Assembly (NCBI GenBank): GCA_040877415.1
Contig: JBBDNV010000120.1
Location: 1-18,042 of the forward strand
Length of the DNA: 18,042 nt
Direction: 5' to 3'
Source of the DNA: JBBDNV01 sp040877415
Lineage (GTDB): Bacteria > Planctomycetota > Planctomycetia > Pirellulales > PALSA-1355
Part shown: piece by piece, positions 6,159-13,613 of the stretch
How positions within the stretch are numbered: position 1 is the stretch's first letter
Layout: each line of letters starts with the position of its first letter
The notes under the pieces: model-generated
The model's input: only the letters and a program-made list of their open reading frames with translations
Told to the model about the DNA's origin: nothing
The model's database searches: none
Made by a program: the position numbers and the translations under genes

Positions 6159-7577
6159 CTAACGGGCCTGCTGGCCGGTTTTGGTCGATCCCGACGAGGC
6201 TTCCGGCGAGCCGTCGGAAGATTTGGTGAGCTGGGCCAACATTTGTTGGGCGGCGCGTCGATAGGCGAACGGTTTTTCCGTGTTAAGCGCATCGCGCAGC
6301 AGCCGGATCGCTTCCTCGGGTTTTCCCCGGTCCTTGGCCAGGTGGGCCAGAAAGTAGCCCATTTCAGAGGTCATGGTCTGCGTGGTCTGGATCTGCCTGG
6401 AATTGAAGGCGGCCGTGAAGAAGCGATCGGCATCGGCCTTTCGATTGAGGCGATAATTGATCCAGGCGAGCGTCCCCAAATAGTCGGGATTGTCGGGATT
6501 TTCCCGCGCGGTGAGTTCGGCGATTTGCAGCGCGCGCAAGTGGCTGGCGTCGTCAGGCAGTTCCAGCAACACAAGCGCCAGGTGGCTCAGGACCACGAAG
6601 TTGACCGGTTCCAGCAGATGGGCCGCCGACAGGTGCTTTTCGGCTTTGGCGTAATCGCCGTCCATACGCGCGATCAGTCCGACCAGCATGTTGCTGTCGA
6701 ATCCGCGGGGGTCCAACTCGAGGGCTTTTTCGGCGTGCTTTCGGGCCTTTTCAATCTCGTTGGTTTTCAGTCGGTAATTTGCGGCGCCCAGTTGAGTGCG
6801 CAAATCGTCGGGGTTCTTCGTGATCGCGTGGTCGAGCCATTTTTCGGCGCTGATCTGGTCCGCAAAGAGCGTGGCCATCACCAATTCAGCGGGCACCGCG
6901 TTCTTGTCGACTTGGGCGGCCAGCTTGAACTCGTCGTAGGCGCCCCTTGGATTGTTTTGCGCAAACAGCAAGCGGCCGAGCTTCTCGTGCGCGCTGGCGT
7001 TTCGCGGATCGAGTTTAATGAGGCTTTCGAGCTTCGTTTTGGCCGCGTCCAGCTTTCCGCGGAATTGATCGACCGCAGCCCCGACCGTGTAGGCGCGAAG
7101 CCGCAGGTCCTGCCTGCGGCGCGGATTCTGGTTGAAACCCTCGACCAGGTTTTCGATTCTTGGGAACAGCAATTCCGCTTCCGTCACGCGCCCTTCGGCC
7201 AGGGCCCTTTCGGCGAGCGCCACGAAGGACTCCGGATCATTGGGCGCGCTTTGCGCGGCCGCTTCCAACATCGCAATCCCCAAACGCGGCTGGAGGGCGT
7301 CGAAGTAAAGCCGCGCCATCATGACTTCGGCCGGCGCCAGCGCGGGCGTGAGCTTCTTGGCGTTCTGCAGATGGGCCAGCGCGGTTTTGTAGTCGCGCGC
7401 GGCGAAGGCCCCGATGGCGTCCTTCACGTCCTGGTGATACGGGCCAACGCCCTCGACGGCTGTGCCCGTCAAGTCCCGCACCTGAAGCTCTGCCCGGGCC
7501 AGCGTCCCGGTGCACGCGACAATCGCCAACACTCCTAACCAGCGGCCCGCGGGGGCCCACCGCCGTTTGACTGCCAT
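6159..7577 (-). CDS. Secreted tetratricopeptide-repeat protein
   Basis: A 472-residue exported TPR protein. The signal peptide runs to about residue 29 (VLAIVACTGTLARA, cut before Glu30). The rest is a series of helix pairs with TPR signatures, e.g. DYKTALAHLQNAKKLTP, LDPRNASAHEKLGRLLFAQN, KARKHAEKALELDPRGFDSN, DYAKAEKHLSAAHLLEPVN and NPDNPDYLGTLAWINYRL. TPR proteins act as scaffolds for protein-protein contacts, here probably in the periplasm. The C-terminal Ser/Gly/Thr-rich tail looks disordered. I chose ATG 7577 (MAVKRRW) because the frame further upstream is antisense to the next gene and lacks a signal peptide; the ribosome site is weak. It is divergent from the LTxxQ-type protein gene at 7821. 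The partner and pathway are unknown. Confidence 0.8.
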   Translation of the reverse strand: MAVKRRWAPAGRWLGVLAIVACTGTLARAELQVRDLTGTAVEGVGPYHQDVKDAIGAFAARDYKTALAHLQNAKKLTPALAPAEVMMARLYFDALQPRLGIAMLEAAAQSAPNDPESFVALAERALAEGRVTEAELLFPRIENLVEGFNQNPRRRQDLRLRAYTVGAAVDQFRGKLDAAKTKLESLIKLDPRNASAHEKLGRLLFAQNNPRGAYDEFKLAAQVDKNAVPAELVMATLFADQISAEKWLDHAITKNPDDLRTQLGAANYRLKTNEIEKARKHAEKALELDPRGFDSNMLVGLIARMDGDYAKAEKHLSAAHLLEPVNFVVLSHLALVLLELPDDASHLRALQIAELTARENPDNPDYLGTLAWINYRLNRKADADRFFTAAFNSRQIQTTQTMTSEMGYFLAHLAKDRGKPEEAIRLLRDALNTEKPFAYRRAAQQMLAQLTKSSDGSPEASSGSTKTGQQAR

Positions 7578-7820
7578 CTGTTCGCATCCGAAATTTTGAG
7601 AAGGGATCGTCCCGGGCTTTCCAGCGACCAGGCGTCCGTGCGGCACCGCCCAAACTTGCCTCTTGTAGTTTAGCCCCGCGTCGGGCCGGACGGAAGGATT
7701 CGGGATTTTCCGGGGTTTTTGCTTTTTCGAGGGACGGCACTCCTCTATGATGCCGGGACCACTATGAGGTGGGGGCGCGATCGCCTGTTCCAGCATCACT
7801 TTCAAGGGGAGGGAATCGTC

Positions 7821-8252
7821 ATGAATCGTACGTGGATGGCACGATTGGGTTGCGTCGTGGCGTTGGTCGCATCGGCACTCATGATTCCCTACGCGGCCTC
7901 TGGCGCGGCGCAAAAGTCGAACGACAAGTCGGCCGCGGCCGAGGCTGAAACGAAAGCCCAACCTGACCGCTTGCCAAATTACTATGCCAGGGTTGCCTCC
8001 GAGGAGCAGCGGACGAAGCTCAGGGCGATTCAGCAGGAATTCGCGCCGCAAATCCAGCAAAAGCGCGAGGAGCTTCAGGCATTGATTGCCAAGCGAGATG
8101 CCGCGCTTGCCGAGGTCTTGACGCCTGAGCAACGGGACGAAGTCGCGAAGCTGCGCGCCCTGGCCGAGTCCAAACGGAAAGCCGACGGCGATTCGGCCTC
8201 GGATGGCAAGGGTAAGGCGAAAAAGGCGAAGAAGTCCAAGGCCAAACAGTAG
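7821..8252 (+). CDS. Small exported helical protein with LTPEQ motif (Spy/CpxP-like)
   Basis: A 143-residue protein with a signal peptide (CVVALVASALMIPYAASG, cut near residue 28-30), a long charged amphipathic helical middle (residues 54-118) and a Lys/Ala-rich tail ending KKAKKSKAKQ. The middle ends with LTPEQRDEVAKL, the LTxxQ motif seen in Spy/CpxP-type periplasmic chaperones and in many short planctomycete exported proteins. A role as a periplasmic chaperone or stress sensor is inferred from this motif only. ATG 7821 is preceded by AAGGGGAGGG (7804-7813) at 7-base spacing; the longer upstream frame lacks support. A TATGAT at 7746-7751 could be its -10 element, with a poor -35. The strongly basic tail is unusual and could contact nucleic acid, acidic polymer or the membrane. 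Confidence 0.7.
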   Translation: MNRTWMARLGCVVALVASALMIPYAASGAAQKSNDKSAAAEAETKAQPDRLPNYYARVASEEQRTKLRAIQQEFAPQIQQKREELQALIAKRDAALAEVLTPEQRDEVAKLRALAESKRKADGDSASDGKGKAKKAKKSKAKQ

Positions 8253-8294
8253 CACCGCGCCGCTGAGTGGTTTCGGTCATCGTGTCGTCGGCGG

Positions 8295-8300
8295 TATAAT
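8295..8300 (+). promoter_or_regulatory. TATAAT -10 element
   Basis: A perfect TATAAT sits 63 bases upstream of the TTG start of the permease gene. The -35 region (near TTCGGT, 8272-8277) is weak. If used, the permease is transcribed separately from the upstream LTxxQ gene. Confidence 0.4.
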
Positions 8301-8362
8301 GCGGCCATGGCATCGCGCCTTTGAGCGCGCGAGAATGCCCCACCAGGCATAAGGACAGCGGG

Positions 8363-10162
8363 TTGTTCATCGGGCCAGTTTTTACGCGCGAAGTGGTCAC
8401 CGCGCCGCGTCGCTCGCGGCTGTATGTTTCGCGAGCGGCCTACGTTTCGGCCCTGTTGGTGTTGATGTCGACGGCATGGCTGCTTCTGACCGGCACGCAG
8501 ATCGTGCGCAACGTAAGCGACATGGCCCGTTTCGGCGCGATGTTGTTTCAGATCCTCGCGCCCTTGCAACTGGCGCTGGCGATCTTCTTTTCCGCCCTGC
8601 TGGCCGCCAGCGGCGTCACCCAGGAAAAAGACCGCCGCACGCTGGTTTTGTTGCTGTTGACGAACTTGACCAACAGCGAGCTCGTGCTGGGCAAGCTGTT
8701 GGCCAGCATGCTGGGCGTGCTGGTGCTGGTGGCCGCGTCACTGCCGTTGTTCATGCTGGCGGCGCTGTTTGGCGGCGTGTCGTTTGCGCAGATCGCGCGG
8801 GTGTTCGCGGTCACCCTGGCTACGGCCGTCGCGGCGGGAAGCCTGGGGTCGATGTTAGCGTTATGGCGCGAGAAAACGTTTCAGGCGCTGGCCCTGACGG
8901 TCTTGGCCCTGGTGTTCTGGTTGGCTGCCGGCCAAGCAATTGCCGCTGGCGCGGTGGGCGGGGCTTGGGGGGGCGTTTCCACAAGCGTTTGGGCCGCCGC
9001 CCTGAGCCCTTGGCACGCCATACTCACCGCCACGCGCCCCCTGGTCGACCGGCAGGACGCCTTGCCCTACGTCGGCAACGCTGTCAACTGCTATTTGCTG
9101 GTGGCCGGCGCGCTTGCAGTGATGCTCAACACGGTGGCCATTCTGAGAGTGCGCGTCTGGAACCCTTCGCGCGAAGTTCGCCCGCGCACTGCCGACGCCG
9201 AGGAGTTGGAGAGCATCTGGGGCATGACCGAAGAGTCGGCGGCTGCCGCCCAAAAGGCCGCCGCTCGCAACGTGCACTCCGCCGGCGGCAAGACGCGGCA
9301 GGTATGGGACAACCCGATCATCTGGCGCGAGATGGCCACTTGGGCCTACGGCCGCAAGGTGCTGGCCATACGGCTCGGATATCTGCTGCTGGTGGGGCTG
9401 GCCGCCGTCGCGCTTTTTGGCGCGATCCACAGCGAAGAAGGGCTCCGCTTGGCCAACGCCGCGCTGGTGCTGGTCCCATTGTTCGTGTTGAGTCTGGTGC
9501 TGGTCAACGCTCAAGCGGTCACGTCGGTGACCACGGAACGCGACATGCGCACCTTGGATCTGCTGTTGGTGACCGATCTGTCGCCCAAGGAATTTGTGTT
9601 CGGCAAGCTGGGCGGCATCATGTACAACACCAAAGAGATGATCGTGCTGCCCATGGCGCTGTGCGTCTTTTTATGGTTCCAAGGGGCGATTTCCGGCGAG
9701 AACCTGCTCTACCTGCTCGGCGGCCTGGCGGTGATGGACGCCTTTGTGGCCATGCTGGGCATCCACTCGGGCATGAGCTACGGCAATTCGCGAACGGCCA
9801 TTGGCGTGAGCCTGGGGACGGTTTTCTTTCTGTTCGTGGGCATCGCCACGTGCATGCGGATGATGATCGCCTTCAGCTCGTTTCACTGGCAGATTCAGCC
9901 GTTTTTGGCGTTTATGCTCGGCGGGGGCGTGGGATTGTACGCGGCGCTGGGGTCGCGCAATCCGTCGCTGGCGATCGGCATCGCGTCGGTCGTGGCCCCG
10001 ATTGCCACGTTCTGGGCAATCACCAGCTTTCTGCTCCAGTACACGCTGAGCGTATTTCTGGTGACCGTGGCCACGTACGGATTTGCCACCACGGCCATGC
10101 TGGTGCCGGCCATCTTTGAGTTCGACGTGGCCACCGGCCGCACCGGCGGCGGCGAAGAATGA
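8363..10162 (+). CDS. Fused double ABC-2-type permease
   Basis: A 599-residue polytopic membrane protein built of two similar ABC-2 permease halves. Each half has the same signature after its second helix: residues 88-94 EKDRRTL followed by LLLLTNLTNSELVLGKLL, and residues 392-398 ERDMRTL followed by DLLLVTDLSPKEFVFGKL. A soluble linker of about 70 residues (RTADAEELESIWGMTEESAA and following) joins the halves. I chose TTG 8363 (reading LFIGPVFTREVVTAPRR, with Met from the TTG) because AAGGA at 8351-8355 lies 7 bases ahead; a TTG at 8321 is in frame but unsupported. Such proteins normally work with an ATP-binding subunit to export or extract envelope substrates; none is encoded in the window. 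One chain would supply both membrane halves of an exporter. The substrate is unknown. Confidence 0.8.
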   Translation: MFIGPVFTREVVTAPRRSRLYVSRAAYVSALLVLMSTAWLLLTGTQIVRNVSDMARFGAMLFQILAPLQLALAIFFSALLAASGVTQEKDRRTLVLLLLTNLTNSELVLGKLLASMLGVLVLVAASLPLFMLAALFGGVSFAQIARVFAVTLATAVAAGSLGSMLALWREKTFQALALTVLALVFWLAAGQAIAAGAVGGAWGGVSTSVWAAALSPWHAILTATRPLVDRQDALPYVGNAVNCYLLVAGALAVMLNTVAILRVRVWNPSREVRPRTADAEELESIWGMTEESAAAAQKAAARNVHSAGGKTRQVWDNPIIWREMATWAYGRKVLAIRLGYLLLVGLAAVALFGAIHSEEGLRLANAALVLVPLFVLSLVLVNAQAVTSVTTERDMRTLDLLLVTDLSPKEFVFGKLGGIMYNTKEMIVLPMALCVFLWFQGAISGENLLYLLGGLAVMDAFVAMLGIHSGMSYGNSRTAIGVSLGTVFFLFVGIATCMRMMIAFSSFHWQIQPFLAFMLGGGVGLYAALGSRNPSLAIGIASVVAPIATFWAITSFLLQYTLSVFLVTVATYGFATTAMLVPAIFEFDVATGRTGGGEE

Positions 10163-10194
10163 GCGCATCCGCAAAGTAGCTGTCCGCTACCGGG

Positions 10195-10220
10195 GCAAGC
10201 GGGGTGGCGCATCCGCTTGC
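10195..10220. repeat. Inverted repeat between convergent genes
   Basis: GCAAGCGG (10195-10202) and CCGCTTGC (10213-10220) form a perfect 8-bp stem with a 10-base loop, in the 77-base gap between the converging permease and 79-residue genes. It may act as a weak two-way terminator; neither strand has a good T-run. The decamer GCGCATCCGC also occurs twice here (10163-10172 and 10207-10216). Confidence 0.4.
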
Positions 10221-10239
10221 GGCCTTCTATTGTCGTGGC

Positions 10240-10479
10240 CTATGCCTGCTTACGATAGCCGAGCGACTTCACCACGCCGAGCATTTCTTCGTAGGTGATG
10301 AAGCGGCGGCGATGGACCAGCTTGTATTCGTCGATCGCCAAGGCCAATTCACGCGCTTCAATCGAAAGATCTTCGTGGCTGTTGGCGAACTGGCGCCGCT
10401 CGCGCGCCGGTCGTCCGACGCCCGGGTCGTAGGTGCGACGCTCGACGAACGTGGCATCTGGCGGGCTAAGCATCATCAT
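10240..10479 (-). CDS. Small conserved-looking protein, unknown function
   Basis: A 79-residue soluble protein. ATG 10479 is chosen because AAGGAG lies 6 bases upstream on the minus strand; two further Met codons follow directly. The first third is charged and probably flexible (FVERRTYDPGVGRPARERRQ). The rest is helical (SIEARELALAIDEYKLVHRR, then RFITYEEMLGVVKSLGYRK). I recall similar short proteins from planctomycete genomes with the same FITYEEML...SLGYRK ending, but they have no assigned role. The basic and acidic residues suggest binding to a protein or nucleic acid partner. It is convergent with the permease gene and lies 343 bases downstream of the TPR lipoprotein gene on the same strand. 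Confidence 0.7.
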   Translation of the reverse strand: MMMLSPPDATFVERRTYDPGVGRPARERRQFANSHEDLSIEARELALAIDEYKLVHRRRFITYEEMLGVVKSLGYRKQA

Positions 10480-10822
10480 GGAGGGCTCCTTGAACCGTAA
10501 CTCTGGTGTCCGACGGCCGGTCGCGGCCGCCGGCAATTCCCGGTGGGTTGGTGTTCTCGCGCATGGAGCGACCCGGTGCCCCGCACTCGCGAACAAACAA
10601 ACCTAGGTCGGGAATTTACGCCGAGCAAGTCACCAAGCGCGCCGCGTCCGCCCGCGGATCGCGCAAGAAATCGGTCCCGACCGGTTGTTCCGGCAATGCG
10701 GCCGACAACGAATGAGAGGGGGGCGCCGATGGATCAATTGAAGAATGCCTCGATAGCGCCGATTCGCCGATGCCACATACAAAAACGATCGCCGGGAGGC
10801 TCCCAATTTCTGAGACAAACGG
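10480..10822. other. Intergenic region, no gene seen
   Basis: This gap lies between two minus-strand genes. It carries the ribosome binding site of the 79-residue gene at its left edge. Near the right edge is GGGAG-G-CTCCC (10794-10804) followed on the minus strand by a run of five T (10781-10785), which could be a weak terminator for the TPR lipoprotein gene, though a one-base loop is too tight for a normal hairpin. Confidence 0.4.
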
Positions 10823-11803
10823 TTAACGGACGATCGCGCGGTTTGCCGCGAAGATCTGCGACGAGAGAGCCAGGCTGGCACGGTGATTGGGGTTGAGGGC
10901 CAAGGCTTGCTCGAGCGCGTGCTGGGCATAGGAAGGCCGGCCGGCCATCCATTGGGCCTGGGCCAAATCGCACAACAAGTCGGCCGTCGGACGCTCGCGC
11001 TCGGCGGCCCGCGAAAGCACGCGCACCGCGTCGTCATGGCGCCCCAAGGCCGAAAGCGCCAAGCCTTGCAGGTGCAGGACCTGCTGCGGCTCGTCGCCCG
11101 GGGAATGGCGGTCGGCCAGCGCTTGCAGCGCCACCAGGGCCCGCCCGGGTTCGTTCAATTGGCGGTACGTTTCGGCCACCAGGATGGCCATATCGTAATT
11201 GTCCGGCGCGTAGCCGAGCGATCTCTGATAGTCGGCCAGCGCCTGCCGGGGCTGGCCTGCCGCGCTGGCCACGCGGCCGCGCAGTGCCCAGGCCGGGGCA
11301 AATCTTGGATCAAGCCGCAGCGCCTCGTCCACGAGCCTGTTTGATTCAGGGAGCTGACCCAAGACCAGGCAGACCTCGCCGGTCCGTACCGTCAGGCTCG
11401 GGTCGGCACCGGCCAGCTTGCGGGCCTCTTCGAGTTGCACAAGCGCCTCGCGGGGCACACCACGATGCCAAAGCGTTTCGGCATAGCTGCGACGCGCGTC
11501 GGGGTCCTTGGCCGACGTGGCCACGGCGCGTTCCAACAGCGACTCGGCCCGAATCCAGTCGCCCCGCTCCATGGCATTGATCCCCTGCTGCGTCAATTGG
11601 CGGCCCATGGCGACCGACTTCGACACCGGGCCTTGATTGGCCAACGAGCTGCAACCCTCAAGCGCCAAGCACAACGCGGCAAGCCCAAGCGCCTGCCACC
11701 CGACGCGTCGCGCGAAACCGGCGTCAAAGGTCGGTTCGAGGCCGCCGGGCGAAACGCTCGCGCGCCCAGTGCCGTGCTTCGTGCTGTGGCCGATGATGGG
11801 CAT
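10823..11803 (-). CDS. TPR-repeat lipoprotein
   Basis: A 326-residue protein with a long basic N-terminal region, a hydrophobic helix and a lipobox-like LALEGC with the lipid-bearing Cys at residue 51 (position -2 is Glu, which is atypical). The mature part is about seven TPR units, e.g. RGDWIRAESLLERAVATSAK, VPREALVQLEEARKLAG, QPRQALADYQRSLGYAPDNY and RPSYAQHALEQALALNPNHR. It is likely anchored in the envelope and serves as a scaffold, comparable in layout to PilF-type lipoproteins, though no pilus genes are nearby. ATG 11803 is the nearest start ahead of the signal; it lacks a clear ribosome site, and a TTG at 11890 is possible. It is divergent from the 143-residue gene at 12155. Confidence 0.75.
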   Translation of the reverse strand: MPIIGHSTKHGTGRASVSPGGLEPTFDAGFARRVGWQALGLAALCLALEGCSSLANQGPVSKSVAMGRQLTQQGINAMERGDWIRAESLLERAVATSAKDPDARRSYAETLWHRGVPREALVQLEEARKLAGADPSLTVRTGEVCLVLGQLPESNRLVDEALRLDPRFAPAWALRGRVASAAGQPRQALADYQRSLGYAPDNYDMAILVAETYRQLNEPGRALVALQALADRHSPGDEPQQVLHLQGLALSALGRHDDAVRVLSRAAERERPTADLLCDLAQAQWMAGRPSYAQHALEQALALNPNHRASLALSSQIFAANRAIVR

Positions 11804-12154
11804 GCCGACAAATCGCGCGGTGAGAGAGCGGGGCAAAACGGCGATGTGCCGCGATCCTGAGTCGGAGAAAGCGGCCGGCGACAGTATCAAAACCCGCGCG
11901 CGGCCACAAGATCACGGGGAATAATATGAGCGAGCGGGTCCCATGAGCGGCTCGTCCACTCTGCTGCCGTCACGACTCGAGCAGCAATCGGCGGCACCGG
12001 AAATTATTGGTTCGCCGTTGTGTTGTCAAACGGTGCGGGCGGCACGGGTCGACACGCCACCCGTGACACCGAGATTTGCCCGCTGGCTCGGTTGGATAGG
12101 CCTTCTTACAATGCTGCTAGCGTGACGCGAGGACCCGCAGCGCGGAACCTGCCG
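11804..12154. other. Divergent intergenic region
   Basis: An AT-rich patch at 11919-11928 and a TACAAT hexamer at 12107-12112 are possible -10 elements for the flanking divergent genes; neither has a good -35. A 60-codon frame at 11943-12125 (+), ending in a hydrophobic ARWLGWIGLLTMLLA segment, overlaps by GTGA with a possible GTG start (12122) of the next gene. It has no clear ribosome site, and I do not call it a gene. Confidence 0.4.
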
Positions 12155-12586
12155 ATGCCCGCCGTTTTCGACAAAATGGGGATCCGCTTTCTCTACCCCG
12201 ACAACTGGACGCTCGACGAGCAGGAGGCGTTGGAGGGAAACCGGTCGGTTTCAGTGTACAGCCCCGGCGGCGCATTCTGGTCGATCGCGCTGCATGCCAC
12301 GAGCACGGATCCCGGCGAGCTGGCCTCGACGGCGCTGGCAACTCTCAAGAGGGAGTACCAGGATGCGGAGTCTGCGGAGGTGTCCGAGAAGATCGGCGGG
12401 CAGTCGATTAGCGGCTACGATCTGCATTTCTTCTACCTGGATCTTACCAATACTGCCCTGATTCGCGGTTTTCGCACGGCGACGGCGAGTTGCCTGGTGT
12501 TGTGCCAGGCCGAAGACCGGGAGTTCGAGCACATTGGCCCGGTCTTTCGCGCGATTACGACCAGCTTGTTGACCGACAAGCGCTAG
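12155..12586 (+). CDS. Uncharacterised 143-residue protein
   Basis: A soluble-looking alpha/beta protein with no signal peptide, starting MPAVFDKMGIRFLYPDNWTL. The pattern of a short opening strand, then YPDNW, then SVSVYSPGGAFWSIALHA, then a helix (ELASTALATLKREYQD) and a closing helix (GPVFRAITTSLLT) recalls PsbP/Mog1-type folds, but this is only a resemblance. ATG 12155 was chosen on that N-terminal pattern; a GTG at 12122 in the same frame would add 11 residues. No strong ribosome site is present for either. It is followed by about 340 noncoding bases before a strong terminator at 12923-12965. The function is unknown. Confidence 0.65.
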   Translation: MPAVFDKMGIRFLYPDNWTLDEQEALEGNRSVSVYSPGGAFWSIALHATSTDPGELASTALATLKREYQDAESAEVSEKIGGQSISGYDLHFFYLDLTNTALIRGFRTATASCLVLCQAEDREFEHIGPVFRAITTSLLTDKR

Positions 12587-12844
12587 CAAAACGTGCAAGG
12601 CGAGATTGCAATTCTTACAAGCCCGCGAGGCTTCGAGACCCCATTTTTAGTTGGCCGTTGTCTGGAGATTTCGCGTTTTTGGCGGACTTTTTTCGGGTCT
12701 TGGGAGACAACCCGCACCTGGGCTGCCCGCTTCGGCACGGCACGTGCTTTAGCGACTGCGGCTCATGTTCAACCCAGTTTGGCCCCGAGTCCGACGGCCG
12801 CCTCCTTTTGGGCCGGGGCCAAAAGCATCGATCTGACATGACGC

Positions 12845-12965
12845 ACCGTGAATCTTAGCCGTTAGTCGCCAGGGTATGGCGACCTGAGCCCGCTCCGGGA
12901 CGTACCAGTTTTTCACGGTCGGAGGGCCCGGCTGGCAGCGTGGGTGCCAGCCGGGCCCTTTTTTT
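12845..12965 (+). ncRNA. Candidate structured RNA ending in an intrinsic terminator
   Basis: A closing stem ACCGTGAA (12845-12852) with TTCACGGT (12912-12919) encloses two perfect hairpins: GTCGCCA-GGGTA-TGGCGAC (12865-12883) and CCCG-CTC-CGGG (12889-12899). Three bases after the closing stem a 15-bp terminator begins. CTCCG (12893-12897) could instead pair with CGGAG (12920-12924), which would break the closing stem and the base of the terminator, so a switch is conceivable. It could be a standalone small RNA, the structured 3' end of the 143-residue gene's transcript, or a leader element. It matches no class I know, and no convincing promoter was found. Confidence 0.45.
12923..12965 (+). 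terminator. Strong intrinsic terminator
   Basis: A perfect 15-bp GC-rich stem, AGGGCCCGGCTGGCA (12923-12937) with its complement at 12945-12959, has a 7-base loop and is followed by T at 12960-12965. It is the clearest terminator in the window. Confidence 0.9.
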
Positions 12966-13173
12966 CGTCACGACGCTTGTGGGCCGGCCTTCAGGGCACG
13001 TGACTGTTCGTTAACCTCGCTCCAAGCGGCATCTTCGGCGCGGCCGCCTCCCGCCGTGGCCCATCCACGCTGGTGGCCGTGGACTATCTTTGCATGAGCG
13101 CCGCTGGTCATGGTGGCCCGCGGTGTTGGTGCTTGCTCAAGCGCGTGTCGCGCCTTGCTGGGGGGGCGAGGAC

Positions 13174-13203
13174 TTGAGCCTTCGCGGGCTCCAGCGATAT
13201 ACT
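13174..13203 (+). promoter_or_regulatory. Sigma-70-type promoter of the winged-helix gene
   Basis: TTGAGC (13174-13179) and TATACT (13198-13203) are separated by 18 bases. The predicted start is near 13210, giving a leader of about 58 nt before ATG 13268. Confidence 0.55.
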
Positions 13204-13267
13204 TCCGCATGCAATGGCGGCACGAGGGCAGGACTCTTTTTCGCGATTCGTTTAGGAGCGAACGAAC

Positions 13268-13495
13268 ATGGCAACGGCTCATCATTATTCCTGCGTGGAC
13301 CAGATCGGCGACACCGCTGGGTTGATTTGGCAACACATTCACGAAAGCGGCCCACTCACCCTCACCCAGCTAACCAAGGACATCGACGCCCCGCGCGACG
13401 TCATCCTGCAGGCCATCGGCTGGCTGGCTCGCGAAGACAAGCTGGCAATTGACGAGGAAGGGCGCAACAAGAAGACCCTTTCGTTGCGCGACTAG
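13268..13495 (+). CDS. Winged-helix DUF2582-type protein
   Basis: A 75-residue protein matching the small winged helix-turn-helix family DUF2582 (Pfam PF10771). The layout is IGDTAGLIWQHIHESGPLTL (helix 1 and turn), then TLTQLTKDIDAPRDVILQAI (helices 2 and 3) and the conserved GWLAREDKLAIDEEG wing. Members are thought to bind DNA or act as small regulatory modules, but their targets are mostly unknown. ATG 13268 has AGGAG at 13254-13258 (9-base spacing) and its own promoter at 13174-13203, so it is probably monocistronic. It converges on the toroid gene, with 118 bases and a short tandem repeat between them. Confidence 0.85.
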   Translation: MATAHHYSCVDQIGDTAGLIWQHIHESGPLTLTQLTKDIDAPRDVILQAIGWLAREDKLAIDEEGRNKKTLSLRD

Positions 13496-13501
13496 ACGAC
13501 A

Positions 13502-13539
13502 GAAGCCGGATCATGGCGGAAGCCGGATCATGGCGGAAG
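13502..13539 (+). repeat. 17-bp direct tandem repeat
   Basis: GAAGCCGGATCATGGCG occurs at 13502-13518 and again without change at 13519-13535, followed by a partial third copy (GAAG). It lies just after the stop codon of the winged-helix gene. Confidence 0.8.
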
Positions 13540-13613
13540 GATGAATCATCGAGCGTCAGTGCTCATTCTTCGTCCTTGTATGTTCCAGTTAGCTTCTGCC
13601 TTGATCCTTTCTC

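Larger units (their letters stand above)
12587..13267. other. Long noncoding region with structured RNA elements
   Basis: These 681 bases hold no convincing gene. An inverted repeat GTTGTCT/AGACAAC (12657-12663 and 12705-12711) and a hairpin CTTTTGG/CCAAAAG (12805-12811 and 12819-12825) come first, then the three-way-junction-like element and terminator at 12845-12965. The remaining stretch to 13173 shows nothing clear, and the promoter of the winged-helix gene lies at 13174-13203. Confidence 0.5.

Noticed and set aside
6132..7538. 468-codon open frame on the + strand
   Set aside because: It is antisense to the TPR gene, which has a signal peptide and clear TPR repeats; the + translation shows no recognisable domain. 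Long antisense frames are common in high-GC DNA.
7578..8255. 226-codon upstream extension of the TPR frame on the minus strand
   Set aside because: It runs antisense through the LTxxQ-type gene, which has its own signal peptide and ribosome site; the TPR protein's signal peptide begins at ATG 7577.
8476..10119. 547-codon + strand frame inside the permease gene
   Set aside because: It is Arg/Gly-rich low-complexity translation in another frame of a clearly real membrane protein.
11943..12125. 60-codon frame ending in a hydrophobic helix, overlapping the next gene's possible GTG by GTGA
   Set aside because: It has no clear ribosome site, an unstructured N-terminal part and no recognised family; the overlap alone is not enough.
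12490..12858. Frames of 122 and 82 codons after the 143-residue gene
   Set aside because: They overlap a coding region or a hairpin-rich stretch and show no protein-like pattern.
12845..12965. TPP riboswitch or a hammerhead ribozyme
   Set aside because: A CCTGAG string looked suggestive, but the rest of the TPP core and the hammerhead CTGATGA/GAAA core are absent.
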